Below, piece by piece: positions 26,491 through 39,268 of a stretch of 64,000 bases of DNA (position 1 is the first letter of the stretch; every line of letters begins with the position of its first letter). Both the position numbers and the translations under genes were made by a program. The DNA is from Serinus canaria (taxonomy: Eukaryota > Chordata > Aves > Passeriformes > Fringillidae), in the NCBI RefSeq assembly GCF_022539315.1, contig NC_066314.1, forward strand, positions 60,063,543 to 60,127,542. Direction: 5' to 3'. Under the pieces are notes generated by a model. It was not told where the DNA came from, searched no databases, and saw only the letters and a program-made list of their open reading frames with translations.

Positions 26491-27120
26491 TGTTCGATCG
26501 GCTGTGTGTCTCTGTCGGACATGCGTGGGGTGGTTCGCGTGGGACGGTTCGCAGGCAGCCCGCGATGAACAGACGAGTCTGGACTCCTCTATAGTTCAGT
26601 CTTCAGGTTGTTTATTAAAACTTATCTCTAAGGTTTTTGTTCTGCCCAGCCGAGATCTGACCAGCAAGGCAGCCACAAGCACTCTCTGCCCCTTTAGGGC
26701 GGTCGTACATTCTTATACTGATAATTGCGTATGTGATATTTACAATTTTTTTCCAATACCCATCACCTTTATTAAACAGTGCACCTTTAGTATGAACCAA
26801 TCTAAAATGCACACATCACAGAGAAGATGGATGACAAGAAGAAGGAGAAAAGCCACGAGGTCGGGCCTGAATCCTCCATCTTGCCTCCATTAGACCCCCC
26901 TGTACCAAAATCTTAAAACCTATATTCTATTCTATAAAAACACCTGCCCTACACCATTCAAACCTCTGAAACTTCCATATCCTCATGCTTTGATAGCACG
27001 ACCCTTGAAGGGTCAAAATCAAGCCACCAGGTGCCTTTGGCTACATTCCAGGACTTCTGAGCCCCCCAAGGGGTCTCCCTGGGACTCAGAGCATCCGAGG
27101 TGATGCGCTGAGTTCCCACA
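26491..27120 (-). mobile_element. Solo LTR (ERVK-type), - orientation, perfect 6-bp target duplication
   Basis: A 630-bp LTR reads TGTGGGAACTC to CGAACA on the minus strand. It is bounded by perfect CTACAT repeats at 26485-26490 and 27121-27126. On the minus strand a TATA-like TATAAG (26712-26717) precedes an AATAAA (26611-26616) by about 100 bases, giving a sensible U3-R-U5 order. The U5 end (26491-26580) keeps many CpG dinucleotides, which suggests a fairly recent insertion. There are no gag, pol or env sequences. Open frames inside it are incidental. Confidence 0.93.
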
Positions 27121-27126
27121 CTACAT

Positions 27127-30100
27127 TACAGAGGCTAGAATTTGAGTGGGGTAAGATGGAGTTCTGCTTAGCCTCTGACAGTCTGTCAATAATCCTTGTG
27201 TCATTTTTTGCTCAGAAATATTTCTGAGGTACAACTTTAGGCCATGGTATTGATGCAATCAATGGCAATCTGCTCATGGGCTCCAGCAAGGTCAATGTGT
27301 CTTCTTGACCTTGTGATGAATGGTTAACCTGGGGTAAAGGGACAAGGGGAAAAGTCTCATCTATTTAACTAGCTCCTCATGCTTTTCTTGCCTTTTAATA
27401 ACATCTCTTCTCTAACCACAGTATCATTTACAAAGTGGTTGTGGCAGTGCCTTATTTGATCCAGCTGTCAGCTCTTTGTGTACTCCTACACAGTGACCAG
27501 ATAAAATTGTACCTGACTGTTTCGTGGGGCTGGGCTTTGCTTTTGCCAGGAAAAAAGCTTTTTTCCTGGAAGTAGATAAACTGAGTAGCTGCCCTTTTAC
27601 AGGAATTTCATCATGCAAAGATATGATACTGCAGCACTAAGTGCTTTGTTATTATTTTTTTCTAATTTAATTGTGTTTTGTGCCCTCAGAACTCCATTAC
27701 AGAGATCAGAAAAACTATTAGCAGCACAGTATGTAAAGTGGAAATTGTCTCTTGCCCTATGGCCATGTTTTAGTGAAGTACTTAAGCCACTTACCCAAGA
27801 TCATGCAAATTTTTTTGAAAGTGCATTGGCCAGTGCTGATGTTGCCTCTAAATGCGTGCTTCAGTACCTTGCTGAAGAGGAAAGTAATTACTCATCTCTT
27901 CAGAATTAAGCGCACCAGGAGCTCTTGTGGTGTAGCAGGTCCGCACCTGCCAGAGATGCCTCAGTTATTCTTTCTGTTACTGTTTTCTAAGCAGCTACAA
28001 CCCTACTCTTTAGGAAGCTGAATAATTTGACACACCAGGCAGCCTGGAGCTTCTGTGATTTCAAGTTTGGCTCTTCAGGGTGTCTGGATGCTGCCTGTGC
28101 CTGGCTAGGAGATCACCAGCCAGTGTAGGCTTCATCTTGTCCAACTCAGCAATCTACAAGCCTTATGTCTCCTTTTTTACTGAGGTCCCTTACAGTCAGC
28201 AGAGAGAAACAAAGATATCCAAGCAGCCACTGGATCCATGAACAGAGGCACACAGCTCTAGACTGCTGCTCCCATGAAATAAAAATGTTTCATGAGTACC
28301 TCTAGTTAATTTCTACACCAGACATACAAATGTCTAAAATGGGAAATAAATCACAGCTGCTAAAGTATTTTCTTCCTCATAAATCAGTGTATTCCTAGTA
28401 AGCAGCTTGGGTTCTTCAAACCCACTCATGTGCATTTTATTTCTATTGAAGCTGAAATAAGAACCTGAGATGCCAAAACACTTTCTCCTACTGCCAGATA
28501 AATAATAGGACAAAGCCAAGAAGTCTGTTTTCAGAAATTGTTATTAGAGCACAAATCTCCATTGTGCATAGCACTTGTACTACCACACCAGAAAGGTCCA
28601 GGTCCACAGGTAGCACCACAAAGTGTCTCACCACTGTCAGTTCTCATCATAGCCAGCCTGGGAAGGAAACCAAAATGTTTTGCATTGAGTAGATAATCCA
28701 TTTTCCTCCTTTAAAGACCTGCTACCCAAGGGAGCTTGGCATCTAAACAGCATTTTGGCCTTTAATGCTTCTTCTGTAGATGCAGCCTGTTTTCTCAGTA
28801 TCAACACAAGTGGATTTATGGATAACTATCTTTTTAATGGATTCAGATTATGAAGTGGCCGAGATTGCTTGCAGACTTAGCTGTTCTATTTTTTTAAGAA
28901 TACCTGGAATTTTCAGTTGCCAAGGTTTAAAGCTACAGTTTTTAAAGATTTTTTGAAAAACTTATCATTCCAAGACTCACTGGAGCTACCTAGGAGAGAA
29001 GTTCTCCATAAACAATTAAAGTTTGGTGTATCTGACTTGGGCAATCATTTGATCTGTGTTCCACTGATTTTGTATTATTCATGCTCCTTGATAACCAGGT
29101 AAAACATCCCTGCAGAAGCCCTGGTACAGGGCACAGACATAATTATTTCTATGACATAAGTCATAATAAAAGATGCCAAGTTAATTGAGTCACACGAGAT
29201 CAGTTGTTCATTAGTTCATATCGATCGACATCAATTATACTATTTTTACTTAAATTTGTTATGAAACCATTCCATTATTTTAACTGACACTATATCAAAT
29301 TGACTATAATGAGCCACTTATCCCTTTAATGCTCTTATATTTTGACATCAACATCAAACCTTCTAGAACATCCCCTGTATTTCAGGGGAGTTGAATCAGG
29401 GCTCACTGTCATGCTTTAGCCCTAGCAGGCAGACAAGCACTGCTCAGGTGTTGTCCCTGCTCACTTTAGGGCACTGGGAGGAGCAGAAAAGTCCCTGAGA
29501 CTGTGCAAGCACTGCTTTGGTCAAGGTCAGCATTAGCTAAAACATTGTTTGTTAGGGATAGATTTGTACTTCAGCACAGCAAGTCTGATAATTTTATATC
29601 TGTGATAGATTTGGGGTTTACTTTAATTATTCCATGTGTATTTAACTTCTGAGAGACAGATTTGGCAACAATAAAGGGACTGAATTTGACTTATGGTTAG
29701 CAATATAGTGCATGCAGAAAAACTGAAATTTCAGTTACTGTTATTGTTATAAAATGGGATATATTTTGTTAAATTGTTATAATCAGAACCCATTTGTGTT
29801 TAAGCCTGTGTTTCACAAACACCTCTAAAAAGTAAGCAGATTTAGTTCAAAAGTAAGACTTATCATTTTAACAGGCTAATCAGCATGCAAAATATAATTC
29901 CATTTTTTTATTATCAAAATTTTTGTTCTGTTTTGTTATCATTTTGGAATCAATTTTATTGCAATGAAACTAATTTAGATGACCTATACAACTATTAATA
30001 TATTCTACATTACAAAAATGAAATCATCATGGAAACAGAGAGTTTCCTGTATTAGCTGACTTCACAGCATTGGCATTTGTTTCAGATCTCTAAATAACAA

Positions 30101-33100
30101 TTTGGTTTTTCTCACTCTGGCCATCCATATTTTGAAAACCACCTAAATACTGTAGCAGCTGCTCACATTGTCAATTCATCTGACTGCTGAACACAGACAG
30201 CCCATGGGTCTGTTAATAATTTAATTTATTTCTGTCAAAACCAGGACATCATCACTTTTGTTTCAATAGAAGTCATTGTCTTCCATTTTTAAAAGCATAA
30301 CATCTCAGTTTTCCTATTGATCTGTTAAAATACAATGAAGATTGATTGGTTTTGAGATAGAAATTGGGCCCTTAAGAATTTCTATTTCAAGCAGACCCTG
30401 TTGCTAGTCTCAGCAACTCTGTCCTTTCCAGGAGCCCTTCTGATCAGCCCCCTGACTTAGGAACTCATCTTAGGACCTCTCTTAATGTTATGGAAAATGT
30501 GAGAAGAAAAATTAAGGGGCAATGCATGGCACAGGCCTGTTAATAGCAAATGTAGCACTATAAAACCATCTCATCCAAATTCTTAGTTTGCAATAAATAT
30601 ATTAAATTTGATCTTAGGTAAGAATAGAAGGATATCAAAAAAGGAAGTGTGGAAGGTCATTCTGCAGAATGAAGCAGAAGAGGTGATAAGACCTGAGCAG
30701 GAATTGTTGATGGAGTTAGAGAACGAGATGAGTTAATTAGAGGTGATTTTATTTAGCAAAATTCTGTCCTTTAGCTTTTTCCCTGAAGAAAAAAAAAAAA
30801 AAAGAAGACCTGCTATTTTAATATATTCATCACCATCAGTTTCAACCAAGGAAGGTAGGAGCACTTGGAAAAAATATTTCAATTTGCCCAATCTTTGAAG
30901 AATAAAAACAAAACAATGACATGGTAAAAATAACATTTCTCAGTGTGTGCTCAGATAATATTCTCTATTATATGTGTTTTAAACACATAATTTTTAATTT
31001 CTGACTGGAGCTAACATGAAAAATATAAAGGGTTAAAGCCAATCTTCTGTGCATGGCACTCCTGGGAAATTTTCAATGAGGAACAAACAGAATTCAGTTG
31101 CTGTCTTGCATTTTGTATTCACTTCCCCACATTATTAAATGGATCCTGAGTCTAAGAACGCTGTAAAACAATTATTTTGTCAGTGGTTCTAGGGAAAAGA
31201 AAAAAGATGAAATAGCATTAAAAATTTTATCACTGCAGTTGAAAAATATCTCATAAAATATGCAGCAGCATCTCTTTCACTTTCAGTATTCATATGGCTT
31301 CTGACAAACCTTATTAAATCTTTAAAATATTTGTGAGATGGTGACTTTGTCTGGAAGATCTTACAGGAATGTGTGTGGTTATTCCCATTCCAGCAGATCT
31401 GCCTTGAATCCTCTGCCAGGACACTTTGCCTCTTTGAACTCCCTCTCTCTGATGCAGAAAGAACATGTGCTAAAAATCCAGAGCAGAAAGGTTCTCTGGC
31501 AGAATTTTTACCAGATTTCTCCTTGTAAATGTGGAGATCTGCTGCATTCTTGGGGAAATCTAAGTTCTCTGGGGTCAAAAGCCATTCTCTATTCTGTAGG
31601 GAATGAGGGAACCAGATGTGAGCTTCACTGGCTCTTCAGCAACTTTTCAGCAGTGCTCTTCCTGGTCCACTCATGCACAAAGTTCTGGATGTCCAACCTG
31701 GCTCTGGGAACAATCACATTGCATTTGTGAGTACAGCAGAGAACACAGAATAATGTGGCATTTTATTTATTATTTTTCACATAACAGATTTCTCACTTAA
31801 GACATCCTGCTCCAGTGAGGCATTTTAAGTAATCCTAATAGGGATTATTTTGTGTTAGTTCTCATTTCAACAAGAAAGGAACTGTGAATTCATAAAAGTC
31901 CATATTTGTAAGGGTATAAAGTTTCTAAAGTATCACACTTCTATGCCTGGCATTTTTGTCCACAATATAAAATAGTATTTTGAGTCTGCAAGAGTTAAAG
32001 TTGGGCTTAACATCACAAGAAGCCTTTTTCAACCTATTCATGGATTTTGAGAGACATTTCCTATTTCATTCAGTTTTTCCTGGGTAAGATCCATTAAAGG
32101 AAACATGGAAAAAGCTTTTCTAAAGTTTTACTATTTGTTTTGTTCTGTTTGCTATTACAATAATAATTCTTGTTGAAAGGATAGTATTATTCATATTGAT
32201 AGCAGTAGCAGTAACAGTAGTAAGAAGGACTTACTCTCCCAATTTATTTTGCTGTCCCATAATGCTGTAAAAGCAACTCTTTGCATTTTGGTCAATCTGC
32301 TGCTGTACAGATTCATTTAGCACTAAGAATGGCCAGGTGATGCAAAATCATTATGATTTCATCACCCCTCTGTAAGATTCCCCATGCCATATACTCAGGT
32401 AGGTGTCAGGTGGGAACATGAATCTTGTTTACCCCTCTGCAGGGGTGGCTCTCTTGAGATCACCTGCAAGCAGTTAGCAGGGCCCAGGAGCTGCAGTGAG
32501 TAAAGAAATAGAGTGTGAAATGACTGGAGACAACAGCAGTGCAATCTGTTCTTAAAAATCCACTGCCAGAGTCCTGAAGCATCCCCAAGGTGCAATCCAA
32601 GATATGTTTCCTGCATTAAAACTTCCTCAGAAATTTGCTGGTGAAGGAAATACAAAGAATTAAGGAAAATGGAGATCCTGAGCTGGGGCTGCCAGAACCA
32701 GCCTTCCAAAATCTGATGTCCTTTCCCATAGGAAGAACAGACCACAGCTGCAGTTTGATGTTGAGGTTGCTGCCACTTGTCTTCATTAAGATTTGGTTTA
32801 ATCTTCCCCCTGCTTCCTGAGTGGCCTAACCAGTTAACCTCCATCCTTTGTAAGTTTAATTTCCTGAACAGCCTGCAGGACAAGAAGTCCATTTAGCTTC
32901 ATCCTTCCAAATGCACATGAGCTGTCCAGGGCTGCCACAGGCTCTGCCAGGATAATAAACCTGTGTGGTTTTATCATGCTTTACTTTAATGTGTATAATT
33001 AAGAATCTGCCCTTTTCAGTAGGGCTGGGTATTGAATTTGAAAATTATTCTATGAAAGCCAATCCTGAAGAATTTTGTAGACCCTTCCATTCTTAAGTAT

Positions 33101-35345
33101 CCCAAAACAGCTTCTTGTCTTGTCTGTATCTCAAGATATATTTGGAACTTATTTCAACTTCTTATAAAACTACTTATTTATTTAAAAAAAAAAAAAAAAC
33201 CCAAACCATTTTCAGAGCAAAATTTAAAGGAAGATTCACATTTCAATGCCATCTTTGCAAATTTCTTCAGAGGTTTTTTTATATTCAAATATTTCAACGG
33301 CATAAGTTTTGTTTATCCCAAAGTTTCATTTATAATTAAAAAGAGATGGGGTTTCCTTTTTTATTTCTTTTAAGAAGTTAGTCCAACATGCTCAAACTTT
33401 TTTGTGCAGGCCACTGTCTTTTCACACAGGTTTTAAAAGAGAAAAACATCCTATGCCTAAGTCTTGCTCCAAGCTCAGTGGGAGAGAGGCTCCCTCCTGT
33501 GGAATATGAAGTCTCCACAACTTTTCACTTGCACATTAAAAATCCCCTCAGAAACTAAGCTGTGCTTAATTTACTTATAAATTAGTTAAAATTTGAAGGC
33601 AATCAAGAAAATAAGGCATTTAGACAAAAAGCTGTTATCAAATTTTTTGAAATTAAAAGATTTGGGCATTAAACTCTCAGTGAAATCTCAGCAGAACCTT
33701 TTGCTGAATTTATCTCCACTGAGCTGAAATTTCTTTTTTATTTGAAAAGTTTGGTCTGGAACTCTTACTAAACCCTGCTGCTTTCAAATTTATTAAGAGA
33801 AGGTTAAGCAGATTTGAAAAAACTAATGAAAAACAGAGTGATGCAGGAATTTCCATTTTAGAAGAGCACCATTCAATAGTGAAGAGGCAAAATAACTCCA
33901 GAATGTCAGAAAGCTCCCCTGATGGCATCCTCTCTTTATCCTTTTCTGTTTAAAGAGAAGAAAGATGCAGACTTTGTGTATTTGAAGATCTGAAAAAATG
34001 ATTTGCAGATGGATTATGCTGACTTAAATTTAAATGTTCTCTTTTTTATTCAGGGAGAAGGACTTTTGCTTAAATAAGGAATATTTCCTAGGTATACACC
34101 TAAAGCTCTATATTAAAGATTTTTTAACTTATTATAAAAATTTTATAGATTAAAATGCTTATTCAATGTCATCTCTCTCTTAGTTTTCTTTTTATCCATA
34201 CATACTTGAAAAATGCTTGGAACATTTTTAAGGCAGTAGGACATTAATTGAAGAAAAGGAAATGATGCTGGAATAACACCATTAAATAATCCATTTTTAA
34301 ATACATTTTTCTTTTGGGTTCTTATTTGGTACTTTTTAATGAATGGTACATGTGTGATATCATATTCCTGGATTTCCAGTGCTCCATTTATTAAAGTGCA
34401 TCACACTTTTAAAGAACCTAGTGTGTTCAGGTTACATAAAATAATCAGAAAATTCAATCAAGGAAAAATATTGTCTGAGTTTTTGAATAGTATCATTAGA
34501 TTTTTATGTGTGTGTGTATTTCAGTGCAACATTACCTAGGCATAAAAATAAAAAAAACACCAAAAAAACCCAACATGACAAATAAACAAGGTGGTACATC
34601 ACTTATATTGTTTCATTTCTTAACAAGGTATTTCAGCTTGCATGAGCAAATTTCTGTGCATTTTATCTTAGATAAAAGGAGCTGCCATAAGAAGATAAGC
34701 AAAACACTCCCTTTCAGCAGGAATAGAATTTATCAATAATTGTAGACAATGGGCATTTTAGTTACAGAAGGTTTGTAAAGAACTTGTTTAGCAATTTGAA
34801 ATAAGTAAACGACAGTGGATCTTGCTTTTGAAAGTGATTAATTGCTTTCATTCTCAGACCAGTTGCTGTTTCTGAATAGGTTTGTTGTGTTCAGGTGTTA
34901 TTGGTTTATAGAGCAAACACCCCCCAGGATAGTAAGCTCAGTTTCTATTCTCAGTGGCTGTGTTCCATTAATTTCATCACTGGTGCACAGTAGGCTCCGG
35001 CCAATTTATTCTTTATTCTTTATTCTCTAATTTCTTAGAGAATTACTTCTTAATAAAGTAATCATACTTTATCTTTGCATTTTATCTCTCAACCAGAATG
35101 AGTGGGAAACGTGCATGGGGGGAGAATGGAGCCTCCACTGCATCTTTCACCTGAGCTTTGCTGGGCTGCACTTGAGCAGCTCATCCAACACTTCCTTCAT
35201 TCTTTTCCTTTCTCTTGGAACCCTGGATGCTGAGAATTTTAAACTTTCTCTGCTGAAAGGCACAGACTCACAAGAGAGCACTGCAATTGACCTGAGGCTG
35301 TGGAAAAAGCTTCCAAAATTGATTGAAAGCCCTGGGATTACAGAT
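27127..35345. other. Intergenic, no gene seen
   Basis: About 8 kb of AT-rich DNA. Frames such as 32395-32892 on the minus strand (165 codons) and 31338-31730 on the plus strand resemble no known protein. No element is recognised. Confidence 0.65.
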
Positions 35346-35770
35346 GTGTAGTTGGTTAGAGTGTGTAATATCACAGGGTGGAAAGCTTAGAGTTTGGGGT
35401 TTTAGAATATAGAAATAAATATGAAGCAAGATGGAAGTTTTAGGGTGGAGGCAGGTTGTTTTTCTTTACCTACTTCTTTCTTCTTCTTCATGGTGTGATG
35501 TTTTTGTAATTGGGCAGAAAAGTCTGCATTGCAGCTCTTTGGGATCAGTTATTGGGCTAAAAGGGAAAATAATCCAGGTGTCAGTTCTTCATTGGATAGT
35601 TTAGTCTTAAAACACCTTGTAACAAGAGATTGTTGGCCATTTTGTGCCTTCTAATGAAAGGCTGCAGAACTCATGTTGTGAGACTGTTTTACTGATAAGA
35701 AATAACCAACACCTGAATCTGAACATGAAATACCATCTCAAGTGCCTTCAATCCTGAATCCTGAGAAACC
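35346..35770 (+). mobile_element. Probable solo LTR, ERVL-like, boundaries uncertain
   Basis: The stretch from TGTGTAGTTGG through the TTTAGGGTGGAGG, TTCTTCTTCTTCATGG, AACAAGAGATTGTTGG and GAGACTGTTTTACTGA segments resembles an LTR family I recall as common in passerine genomes. Neither a target duplication nor a definite right end could be found, and the expected polyadenylation signal is degraded to AAATAACC near 35700. This is assigned by memory of the family, not by structure. Confidence 0.55.
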
Positions 35771-37009
35771 AATACCTTTCCACCACCACAATTTTATCAA
35801 AACATATCTCCATCACTGGGATGTCAGTCTCATTCTGCAAGGTGAGGCTGATGTGTAAATTAGAAGACTTTCTTATAAATTTTCAGAGCTTTTAATTTCT
35901 ATTTATCACCATTGATTGTAGGAAGAAAATTTATATTTTTATTGAGATAGATCAATATTGACATACTGAGATATTTTATTGAGACAAAATCAATTTTTGT
36001 CTTCCAGATAAAGTGCTGGACCTGCTTCATTTAGGCAAACTATATCTTATTTTTAAACCTCAAGACTTAATTAAGGTTAATTAGGTCTTAATTAATTAAT
36101 TAAGACTAAAGTCTTAATTAATTAAGACTTTTAATTAAATATATGGAATGCATTTATAAATAGACATAAACAAACTGTTTTGTTAGTAGGAGCACACCAC
36201 TTCCTTGCATGAAACAGAATGAAGCCATCTCCTCTGATTTCAATCTTCTTGCAATTTCTAAATGTCCTTTTTTTAAACTGAACAGTTATTTCTCTATTTT
36301 CCCAGCATAAGCCAGTGGCACACATACATGTTCATAAAATGACTATTCTAATTCTATTCAGAGAAAGGATAGTAACTTAACTAAGCATATATTTCCAACA
36401 CAGCAATCTCCTCAGCTTAAATTCCATCTTTCCCTGGTAAAGTGGAAAATTATCCCACTCTCAACCAAAATGACTCTTGAAAGTCTCAGTAATCACACAT
36501 GACATAAGTAATTTCATTTTAGAAACTGCAAGAAAATGAGCATCCACATATTAAAATCCAATACTGCAAAATCAGATACAGCTGTAAAATTAGAACTCAA
36601 GTAAATAATCTGCTCAGTGTAGCAATCTGACTGCAAGTGTAATTACTCCTCTTGTAATTAATTTTAATTAGATGAGATGAAAATAGGTAGATCAGTTTAG
36701 TAAACAAATCTTAATAAACATAATCAAGAATGGCATTGCATCAAAATCTCCTGATAGCACTTTCTTTTCTGCTACTAGCTTCTTACAGTCATTTATTTTT
36801 GTTAAAGTATATATATTTAATCGAGTTTCTGCAAAATAAGAGTGTTTGTAAAATGTGATTTGTGTTACAGACCTAACTTTTTTCAATTACAATTGCAATA
36901 TGAATTTGCCCATGCCTTAAACAGGTGGATCAGAAATTAAATTACAGGCTGGTTACATCCAGCAATTAGACAATATTATTTAAATTCCATTTTGGAGTTT
37001 GGCCTGGAC
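35771..37009. other. Intergenic with palindrome cluster
   Basis: AT-rich, containing the palindromes at 36063-36140 and a homeodomain-site-like TAATTA-rich stretch at 36635-36672. No gene. Confidence 0.65.
36063..36140. repeat. Cluster of AT-rich palindromes around TTAATTAA
   Basis: Two perfect palindromes, 36085-36106 (22 bp) and 36108-36131 (24 bp), are both built on the arm GTCTTAATTAA and lie one base apart. A diverged related copy precedes them at 36063-36084. The tract could extrude as cruciforms. Confidence 0.92.
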
Positions 37010-37250
37010 AGTCTCACAGAATAGTTGAGATGGGAAGGAATCTTGGGAGACCATCTAGTCCAAGCCCTTGCTCATGTCAAGGTCAGCCAGAGCAGGTTGC
37101 TCAGGGCTGTGTCAAGCCACGTTTTGTGTATCCCCAAGGATGGACACCCCCAAGACCTCTGGGCAACCTGTTCCAGTGGATGACCCCCTTTTTCCCCCCA
37201 AATTAGCCCATGTTCTCTTTCCTGTTCCCTTTAAATTAGGGAAATTAATG
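37010..37250 (-). mobile_element. CR1 LINE 3' end, antisense
   Basis: The + strand reads TCACAGAATAGTTGAGATGG, CATCTAGTCCAAGCC, GAGCAGGTTGCTCAG and CTGGGCAACCTGTTCCAGT, the reverse complement of a CR1 3' untranslated end. The element is truncated at its 5' side, as usual for CR1. The right boundary is approximate. Confidence 0.88.
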
Positions 37251-39041
37251 TCCTCATGGAGTAGGTGATTATCTGTGCTCACACAGAAGATCACTCTTGG
37301 AAAATACAATCCATAGTGAAATGATGGACAGGAGTAGCTCACAAATATGATGAAAGACCATATTTCAACTGGCTTGGCACAAATCAAAGGCAGTCTTGAT
37401 AAAATGGAAGGAAAGTGTTTGTCCAGAGTGTATTCATTTACTTACAAATGAATGCTAAGCCAAGTTGGAAGTTGCATTTTTGAGCCCTAGGGAGCTCTGC
37501 TTTTCTGACTAAGGTGAGTAAGAAAATATATATGCATATATATAAATAATATAAATGCATTTGAGAAAATATATCAATCCTGAAATCAGCTTTGAGGCAA
37601 TGTAAAGCTGGATTTATTTGATCTTGGAATCTTGTGGTTTTCCTTTTTCCAAGTACTCATGGCAGTGATGAGAAGTTTGGTTCCAAAGAAAAAAGTGTAA
37701 GCAGAACTGCAATGGCTCATTGTATTTTTTGTGTGTGCTGAGGCTGAAAGCCATGCTCACTTAAAATGATTTGTGAAAATCATTGTTCAATTAAAAATTG
37801 GCCTCTTGGCCTCACCTTATCTCACACAAACAGCCCAATACAACAGAGTGATAAATTCCAGTCCCTGAGAGTCATACAGCACTGGGATTTTAACAGGGGC
37901 TATAAATTCCTTAAATTGTTGGCCCTAGACAGCTTTGATTTCCCCCTTCTTTTGCCTCATCAAAGTCACCACAGTTTGGAGGCCACATGAAACATCTCCA
38001 GCTCCTGACTCAGCATCTCTAACAGCAAAAATGAAAGTCCTTTCCTCAGCCTTGACCCTCTCCTTGCTTTACCTCAGATATAAGGTGGAACATCTGGGGT
38101 GTCCTCTTTGAAAGTCTATGGTAGTAGAGCTGTGACTGACTTCTGAACCTCAAAAATATCTGTATCACCTTTTTTACTATACCCTTGGACAGCAAATTAC
38201 AATATTGTACTGATCTTAAGCCTTCAATGGAAAAAAAAGATTAAAAGGCTTGTACAGAGGATTCCTGACAGCCATCTGCCCCTTCTTCCAGAGTACCTTT
38301 GGTGTCATGTTCACCATATAGACCAATATTGATTTAAAAAGCTGTTTTCCTTTGCTCAGGAGTACAATGGGTTTTTTTTTTACTACAGTTTTGTTGACAA
38401 CCACAGCACTGCATGTGTTGACCAAACTCTCTGACAGCTAATTGAGATTTTTTTATTAGCATGTTTTGGATTGTATGCTTCAGTTCTTTTGTACTTGAAA
38501 TTTATGAAGTTAATTAAACAACTCTGAAAACAATTAAAAATTCTAACTTGGAAACCTATTAATTGATATTAGCTTGTACATCCCACATAATATTTGTAAA
38601 ATGTCTATTTATTTGTCAGCTGCAGGGAAGTTAGAGTACTTTGCCAGATGATAGGTTAATGAAATTTGAACATGAGAAAAATTGCTGTTCAAATCAGTCA
38701 TGTTTTGGTTTGGTTTTTTAATAGAGTGCCATTTATCTTTCTCAACAAAAATTTTCCTGTGCAGGTTTGAAACACAAATCAATTTTAAAAAATAGCACAA
38801 AGATGGCTTCAGAAAGGTCTGATTTAACCTAAGATATGAGATTTAATCACATGCATACAAAAAGTATATGGTAGGAAAAGCCTATTTTTATAAGATACCT
38901 GGTTTTCTGCCTTCTCAAGTTTCTTTATGCTCATCACTCAGGTATGTGATTCAGCTCTGGGACAAAAAGAGCTTTATAAGTATAAAGTCAGAGTACACAC
39001 CACTGCTCATATTGAAGGCAGCTGTTGGAAAAGGAAAATGG

Positions 39042-39042
<1 letters not shown>
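37251..39042. other. Intergenic, no gene seen
   Basis: No gene or mobile element recognised. A short TATA/ATGCAT-rich patch lies at 37525-37562. Confidence 0.65.
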
Positions 39043-39108
<66 letters not shown>

Positions 39109-39268
39109 AGAAAGAAGAAGAAAGAAAGAAAGAAAGAAGAAAGAAAGAAAGAAGAAAGAAAGAAAGAACATAACGAAAGAAAGAAAGACAAGAAAGAAAG
39201 AAGACAAGAAAGAACGAAAGAAGAAAGAAGCAAGAAAGAAAGAAAAAGAAAGAGGAAAAAGAAAAAAA
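39043..39268. repeat. (GAAA)n microsatellite with imperfect purine tail
   Basis: A pure GAAA array runs from 39043 to about 39109, then continues as mixed GAA/GAAA/AAGAC purine sequence to about 39268. Lys/Glu/Arg-rich frames on the + strand and Phe/Leu/Ser-rich frames on the - strand across this tract are artefacts of the repeat. Confidence 0.95.

Noticed and set aside
26504..26893. 129-codon frame
   Set aside because: It lies antisense within a solo LTR. It does not resemble any retroviral protein.
32395..32892. 165-codon open frame on the minus strand
   Set aside because: No recognisable domain, no splice context, and biased only by local composition. It overlaps an unrelated + strand frame.
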